Source: Bifidobacterium stellenboschense (GTDB taxonomy: Bacteria; Actinomycetota; Actinomycetes; Actinomycetales; Bifidobacteriaceae). From it: a DNA stretch of 54,596 bases. Location of the stretch: assembly GCF_000741785.1 (NCBI RefSeq), contig NZ_JGZP01000023.1, positions 1 to 54,596 on the forward strand, given 5' to 3'. Within the stretch, counting starts at the first letter, position 1. Each line of letters starts with the position of its first letter. Of the stretch, positions 50,897 to 54,596 are shown one piece after another. The position numbers and the translations under genes were made by a program. A model generated the notes under the pieces. The model was not told the origin of the DNA. It searched no databases and saw nothing but the letters and a program-made list of their open reading frames with translations.

Positions 50897-51820
50897 TCAC
50901 TTGGCGGCGTGCGTGCCTTGCGTTTCGGAGGCGGTGAGCATGGCCTTGGTGACCTGCTCGTAGAGGTCTTGGTAGCCGCCGGGCGTGGAGGCGGGCAGCA
51001 CCACTGTCTTCGCGTTGCTGGATTCGGAAAGCGAACGCATCACGTCGAGGTACTGGTTGAACAGCACCACGTTGTTCACGTCGTTGATGTTCATGCCCAC
51101 GGCCTGCAGGCTCTTGATCTGATCGACGATGCCGTTGGCGATCTCGCGGCGGTAGTTCGCCTGGCCCTCGCCCTGCAGACGGGTCTTCTCGGCTTCGGCG
51201 GCGGCCTGCGTCTCGATCTGGATGCGCTGCGCCTCGGCGCGCTGGCGCGTGGCCTCCTTCTCGCGCTGGGCGGCGTTGATGGAGTCCATCGCGTTCTTCA
51301 CCTGGGGCGAGGGGTCGATGGCGGTGATGAGCGTCTTGACGACGGTGAAGCCGAAGCGGCTCATCTCGTTGCCGACGGTCTTCTGCACGTCGAACGCGAC
51401 GTCGTCCTTGCGGGCGAACGCGTCGTCGAGCGTGAGCGCCGGGATGGCGGAACGCAGCGCGTCCTCCATGTAGGAGCGCAACTGGCCGGCCGGGTCGCGC
51501 AGCTCGTAGTAGGCGGTGGCCACGTTCTGCGCGTTGACGCGGAACTGGGTGGAGGCGACGACGGTGACGAACACGTTGTCGAGCGTCTTGGTCTCCAGCT
51601 GCACGTTGAGCTGGTTGACGCGCATGTTCGTCTTCATCGCGATGCGGTCGACGAACGGGATGCGGATGTGGATGCCGGCGAACTGCACCGACTTGAACTT
51701 GCCGAAGCGTTCGATGATGTACGCCTGCTGCTGCGGGACGATGAAGATCGACGAGAACACGAGGACGAGTATGACCACCACTATGGGGACGATCACGCCT
51801 CCGAGGAGTACGCCTGCCAT
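50897..51820 (-). CDS. SPFH/band-7 (stomatin-like) membrane protein
   Basis: 307 aa from the ATG at 51820 (GAAGGGA upstream). One N-terminal membrane helix (GVIVPIVVVILVLVFSSIFIV), then the band-7 domain: VPQQQAYIIERFGKFKSVQFAGIHIRIPFVDRIAMKTNMRVNQLNV. A long charged helix follows (NAAQREKEATRQRAEAQRIQIETQAAAEAEKTRLQGEGQ) for oligomerisation. Similar to QmcA/STOML2, scaffold proteins of membrane microdomains often associated with protease regulation. No NfeD partner is adjacent in the window. Confidence 0.93.
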   Translation of the reverse strand: MAGVLLGGVIVPIVVVILVLVFSSIFIVPQQQAYIIERFGKFKSVQFAGIHIRIPFVDRIAMKTNMRVNQLNVQLETKTLDNVFVTVVASTQFRVNAQNVATAYYELRDPAGQLRSYMEDALRSAIPALTLDDAFARKDDVAFDVQKTVGNEMSRFGFTVVKTLITAIDPSPQVKNAMDSINAAQREKEATRQRAEAQRIQIETQAAAEAEKTRLQGEGQANYRREIANGIVDQIKSLQAVGMNINDVNNVVLFNQYLDVMRSLSESSNAKTVVLPASTPGGYQDLYEQVTKAMLTASETQGTHAAK

Positions 51821-52043
51821 GATTGACTTCCCTTCTGTTGTGCCGTGACCTTCGTTAGTCACATGGCCCAGTACCGTCAATCCTACCAGCGCGCGACATG
51901 CCGGTGGAGGAGGCCGTGCACGGCGGTTCGATGAACGACCGGTGACGCGGCGGTGACGGCCATGGCGGGGCGGAATCCGACGTTTGCGGCGCGGGGCACG
52001 TCGGTGCGCGGGCGACGGCCCGTCCCGGGTTACGATAGAACGT

Positions 52044-52928
52044 ATGACCGGATACGTTGCGCCCACCGAACCACCGAAGCGGGGATGGGATCTCCACTGC
52101 CACACCGTGTTCTCCGACGGCACGCACACGCCAGCCGAGATGCTCGCCGAGGCGGGGGAGCGGGGTCTCGTCGGCGTCGCCATCACCGACCATGACACGA
52201 CGGCCGGCTGGAAGAGCGCCCAGGAGGCCGCGAAATCCCAGGGCTTGCCGCTGCTGCGCGGCAGCGAGATCACCGCATGCGACGAGGATGTGTCGGTGCA
52301 TATGCTCGCCTACCAGTACGATCCGCGCAACCTGCACATCACGCGCCTGTTCGCGGCGACGCGCGAGGCCAGACTCAAGCGCACCGAACGCATGGTGGCG
52401 CGTCTCGCCGAGGATTATCCGATCAGCTGGGAGTCGGTGATGGCGCAGGTGAAGGAGGGCGGCAAGACGACGGTGGGTCGTCCGCACATCGCCGACGCGC
52501 TGGTGGCGGCCGGCGTGTACGCGAACCGTTCGGAGGCGTTCGCCGACGCGGTGAGCGCCGATTCGAAGTACTACATCCCCACGCCTTCGCCGACCACGCA
52601 CGAGGTGGTGCGCGCGGTGAACGAGGCGGGCGGCGTGGTCGTCATCGCGCACGCGGGCGATCTGAGCCGCAACCGCCGGCTCCTGTCCGACGAGCAGATC
52701 GAACGGCTGATCGGCGAGGGGCTCGACGGGCTCGAGGTGTGGCATCGCGGCAACCCGCCCGAGCAGCGCGCACGTCTGCTCGCCATCGCGAACGCGCACG
52801 GGCTGCTCGTCACGGGCGGCTCCGACTGGCATGGCGCCGGCAAGCCGAACCTGCTGGGGGAGAACCTCACCGACGAGGCGACGGTGCGCCGCATCGTCGA
52901 ACGCGGCGCGATCCCCCTCTGGCGGTGA
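52044..52928 (+). CDS. PHP-domain phosphoesterase (TrpH/RNase AM-like)
   Basis: 294 aa from ATG 52044. TACGAT lies 7 nt upstream and there is no Shine-Dalgarno, so it is probably leaderless. PHP metal motifs: WDLHCHTVFSDGTHTP, VAITDHDTTAGW, VVIAHAGDL and GSDWHGAGKPN. Members hydrolyse 3',5'-nucleoside bisphosphates or chew RNA/DNA 5' ends, so nucleotide or RNA turnover is the likely role. A 107-bp palindromic element follows. Confidence 0.92.
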   Translation: MTGYVAPTEPPKRGWDLHCHTVFSDGTHTPAEMLAEAGERGLVGVAITDHDTTAGWKSAQEAAKSQGLPLLRGSEITACDEDVSVHMLAYQYDPRNLHITRLFAATREARLKRTERMVARLAEDYPISWESVMAQVKEGGKTTVGRPHIADALVAAGVYANRSEAFADAVSADSKYYIPTPSPTTHEVVRAVNEAGGVVVIAHAGDLSRNRRLLSDEQIERLIGEGLDGLEVWHRGNPPEQRARLLAIANAHGLLVTGGSDWHGAGKPNLLGENLTDEATVRRIVERGAIPLWR

Positions 52929-52984
52929 GACCGCGCCGCCGATTCCGCTCCGCCGTATTCCCGTGACGGCGTGACCGTGATTTT

Positions 52985-53091
52985 GCTCCCGCTGGCGGGA
53001 GCTGTCCCGTGGAACGGGACTGAGGGTGGTACGACGTTTCGCCCGTGACCACCCCCAGTCGGCTCCGCCGACAGCCCCCGCCAGCGGGGGC
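52985..53091. repeat. ~108-bp palindromic intergenic element, copy 2
   Basis: Outer small palindromes GCTCCCGCTGGCGGGAGC (52985-53002) and GCCCCCGCCAGCGGGGGC (53074-53091), with internal GACTGAGGGTGGT / ACCACCCCCAGTC. Same design and length as 5633-5740. Here it lies between convergent genes, where it could end transcription in both directions. Confidence 0.8.
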
Positions 53092-53107
53092 GTAGGGGTG
53101 GCTTCGG

Positions 53108-53332
53108 TCAGAGGGCGCCGAAGCCGACGGCGTGCTTGGTCTCCGAGCCGACGATCGCGTAGCCGAGCGCGTCGGCGGGCACGATGATGCGGCGGCCTTT
53201 GTCGTCGGTGAGGACGACCGGCTGATGCGCGTCCAGCGCCTTGGCGATGGTCTCGTTCACCTGGTCGGCGGAATCCTCGGTGCTGAAGGTGACGGTGCGC
53301 GCCACGTTGCGGATGCCCAGTTCGATGTCCAT
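53108..53332 (-). CDS. DUF3107 family small protein
   Basis: 74 aa from the ATG at 53332 (AAGGAG upstream); a frame up to 53485 is open but has no homology. MDIELGIRNVARTVTFSTEDSADQVNETIAKAL ... VLTDDKGRRIIVPADALGYAIVGS matches the actinobacterial DUF3107 pattern (DEKGRR--VPA--L-Y---G). Function unknown; usually encoded near DNA repair or helicase genes. Confidence 0.8.
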   Translation of the reverse strand: MDIELGIRNVARTVTFSTEDSADQVNETIAKALDAHQPVVLTDDKGRRIIVPADALGYAIVGSETKHAVGFGAL

Positions 53333-53527
53333 GTTGCTCCTTTTCCTGTGTGGGGTTGTTCTTGTGCGAGGTTGTTCCCATGTGAGGTTATGCGAACTCG
53401 CGCGGGATTGTGCGGGGCCGTGTCGACCCCGATGTTCGTGCGGTGTCCGTCTCGCATGCGGCCCTGCGGCCGCGGATGCTCCCATTGTGCCCGCCCGTGG
53501 CCTGCCGCCGCGTGCGGGCGTCCATGA

Positions 53528-54596
53528 TTACGCCGACGGCGTGGAATCCGGATAGCCCGGTGCGGCGCTCGGAGCGTCCGCTTCGGTGTCCGTCGTGGTG
53601 CGTTCCGTCCCGTCGACGTCCTTCACGTCGTCGGGGATGGTGTGCGCCTCGCCGGTGTCGTCGTCCGCCTCGTCCGCTGGAGCCGGTGCCTCGTCCGCCG
53701 GGATGTCCGGTGCGTTGACATCCGTCGCGTCATCCGTCGCGTCGTCCGTCGCGTTATCGGCCGCGTCGTTCGTCTCGTCGGAGGTCACGGTGCCGGTGGA
53801 CGCGATCACCGCGACGGACGGCGCCGCCACGACGATCGGCGTGACCGACGGCGTGTCGTCGGGGTCGCCGATCGGATTCGCTGCGTCCGTCGCGTAGGCG
53901 GCGGCATCCGCACTGTTCGTGACATCGCCGATGCCCGTGACGCCGTCCGACCCCGGGTCGGTCGATTCGGCCGCCGCGGGGACCGACACCTTCGGCGTCT
54001 CGTCCCCTTCGGACGGCGTGTAGTCGCCGTCCGCATGCGGTTTGTCGTCGAACGTCTCGTCGTCGAAGTCGAGTCCGGCGCGCGCGTCGCGCAACGCGCG
54101 CTCCTCGCGTTCGAGCAGCGGGATGACGACCGTCGCGGACGTGTCCGTCGACGGTTCGTGCGGCGGCTCGACGGACGGCGCGTCGAACGTCCCCGACGTG
54201 ATGACGCGCGAGAGCGGCTTGATCGGTTTGATCGTCGGCGGCATCGGCATGCCGTTCACCATGCGCGGGCCCGCGTCGCCGCCGCTCCCGGCATCGGCGT
54301 CGTTCCCGGCGGACCCGTCGGCGCCGCCGTCCGCTCCGGCCGCCTTGTCGCGGTCATCGAGCTCCTGCAGCGTGATCGTGACCGACGAATCGGGCGCCGG
54401 CATGTCCGGGTAGGCGGGACGCTGCGGCTTCGTCGAACCGGTGCCGTCGTCCGCGCCCGAAGCGCCCGGCGCGTATTCGCCGGCGGCGACGATGTCGGCC
54501 GAACCGGTGCGGTCCGCATCGTCCGCGCCCGGAGCGCCCGGAGCGCCCGCACGCGCCGCGGCGGCCGCGGTCTCGGCGGCGGCGCGGCGGCGTTCG
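53528..54596 (-). CDS. Acidic low-complexity protein, N-terminus outside window
   Basis: The frame stays open to the right edge, so only the C-terminal ~355 residues are visible. The internal ATG at 54403 is not needed. Composition is rich in Ala, Asp, Thr, Pro and Glu, with repeats such as GAPGAPGADDADR, and DDATDDATD near the C-terminus. A more ordered stretch reads MVNGMPMPPTIKPIKPLSRVITSGTF and TVVIPLLEREERALRDARAGLDFDDETFDD. The right-edge end reads ERRRAAAETAAAA. No family recognised; it could be the disordered tail of a larger protein whose folded part lies outside. Confidence 0.6.
   Translation of the reverse strand, partial: ERRRAAAETAAAAARAGAPGAPGADDADRTGSADIVAAGEYAPGASGADDGTGSTKPQRPAYPDMPAPDSSVTITLQELDDRDKAAGADGGADGSAGNDADAGSGGDAGPRMVNGMPMPPTIKPIKPLSRVITSGTFDAPSVEPPHEPSTDTSATVVIPLLEREERALRDARAGLDFDDETFDDKPHADGDYTPSEGDETPKVSVPAAAESTDPGSDGVTGIGDVTNSADAAAYATDAANPIGDPDDTPSVTPIVVAAPSVAVIASTGTVTSDETNDAADNATDDATDDATDVNAPDIPADEAPAPADEADDDTGEAHTIPDDVKDVDGTERTTTDTEADAPSAAPGYPDSTPSA

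Noticed and set aside
53528..54403. Internal ATG at 54403 as the start of the acidic protein
   Set aside because: The frame continues without stops and with the same composition to the window edge, and no Shine-Dalgarno precedes 54403, so the gene is more likely cut by the edge.
1..54596. tRNA, rRNA, insertion sequences and integrase/attachment sites
   Set aside because: I looked for cloverleaf 3' ends, rRNA core sequences, transposase and integrase motifs, and saw none that could be supported by eye.

Overview
The window looks like chromosome of a high-GC Bifidobacterium. This is inferred from gene content and style: a NrdD/NrdG anaerobic ribonucleotide reductase pair, a giant 2-hydroxyacyl-CoA dehydratase activator-type protein, an AAA_14/DUF4143 ATPase, several GPH/MFS sugar transporters beside cytoplasmic glycosidases, LacI-type control, and many genes whose -10 box sits 6-7 nt before the ATG (leaderless). 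No rRNA, tRNA, CRISPR array, insertion sequence or prophage gene was recognised.

Layout. (1) 1-13345, mostly housekeeping: a partial endonuclease/exonuclease/phosphatase-family protein, xseA-xseB, nrdD-nrdG behind a paired NrdR-box promoter, the 1665-aa CoA-activase-like protein and a glutamate-cysteine ligase-like gene. (2) 13429-20316, rhamnoside locus 1: a LacI regulator divergent from an apparent operon of MFS transporter A, GH78 alpha-L-rhamnosidase and MFS transporter B, with strong hairpins after each gene. (3) 20412-23641, accessory patch: an AlbA_2 (Schlafen-like) regulator and an AAA_14/DUF4143 ATPase on the minus strand, flanking a broken C-terminal fragment of a GH3 beta-glucosidase. 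(4) 23804-39411, rhamnoside/phenolic locus 2: a GH5 glucanase-like enzyme, a TetR regulator divergent from a GH3 beta-glucosidase, MFS-A2 plus phenolic acid decarboxylase, an SGNH (sialate O-acetylesterase-like) esterase with MFS-B2 on the minus strand, then GH78 rhamnosidase 2, a metallo-beta-lactamase-fold hydrolase and a LacI regulator. (5) 39568-44095: a MarR regulator translationally coupled to a heterodimeric ABC exporter. (6) 44096-46027: a repeat-rich island with a PD-(D/E)XK-like gene between two ~223-bp direct repeats. (7) 46028-54596, housekeeping: VKOR-family protein, dapF, murI, patatin-like hydrolase, D-2-hydroxyacid dehydrogenase, SPFH protein, PHP phosphoesterase, DUF3107 protein and an acidic low-complexity protein running off the end.

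Most interesting system. In locus 2, three transcription units (MFS-A2/PAD; MFS-B2/esterase; GH78/MBL hydrolase/LacI) each start with a TTGACA promoter and carry copies of the same operator, TTACTNACACGTGTNAGTAA, just after the -10 box. With rhamnosidase, beta-glucosidase, esterase and a phenolic acid decarboxylase all lacking signal peptides, the simplest reading is a co-regulated intracellular pathway. It would import a rhamnose-containing, probably hydroxycinnamoylated plant glycoside, strip its sugars and acyl group, and decarboxylate the freed hydroxycinnamic acid to a vinylphenol. The substrate is inferred, not shown.

Other structure: a ~108-bp palindromic element occurs twice (5633-5740, 52985-53091), and four different short tandem-repeat families (17, 19, 20 and 58 bp) sit between genes.
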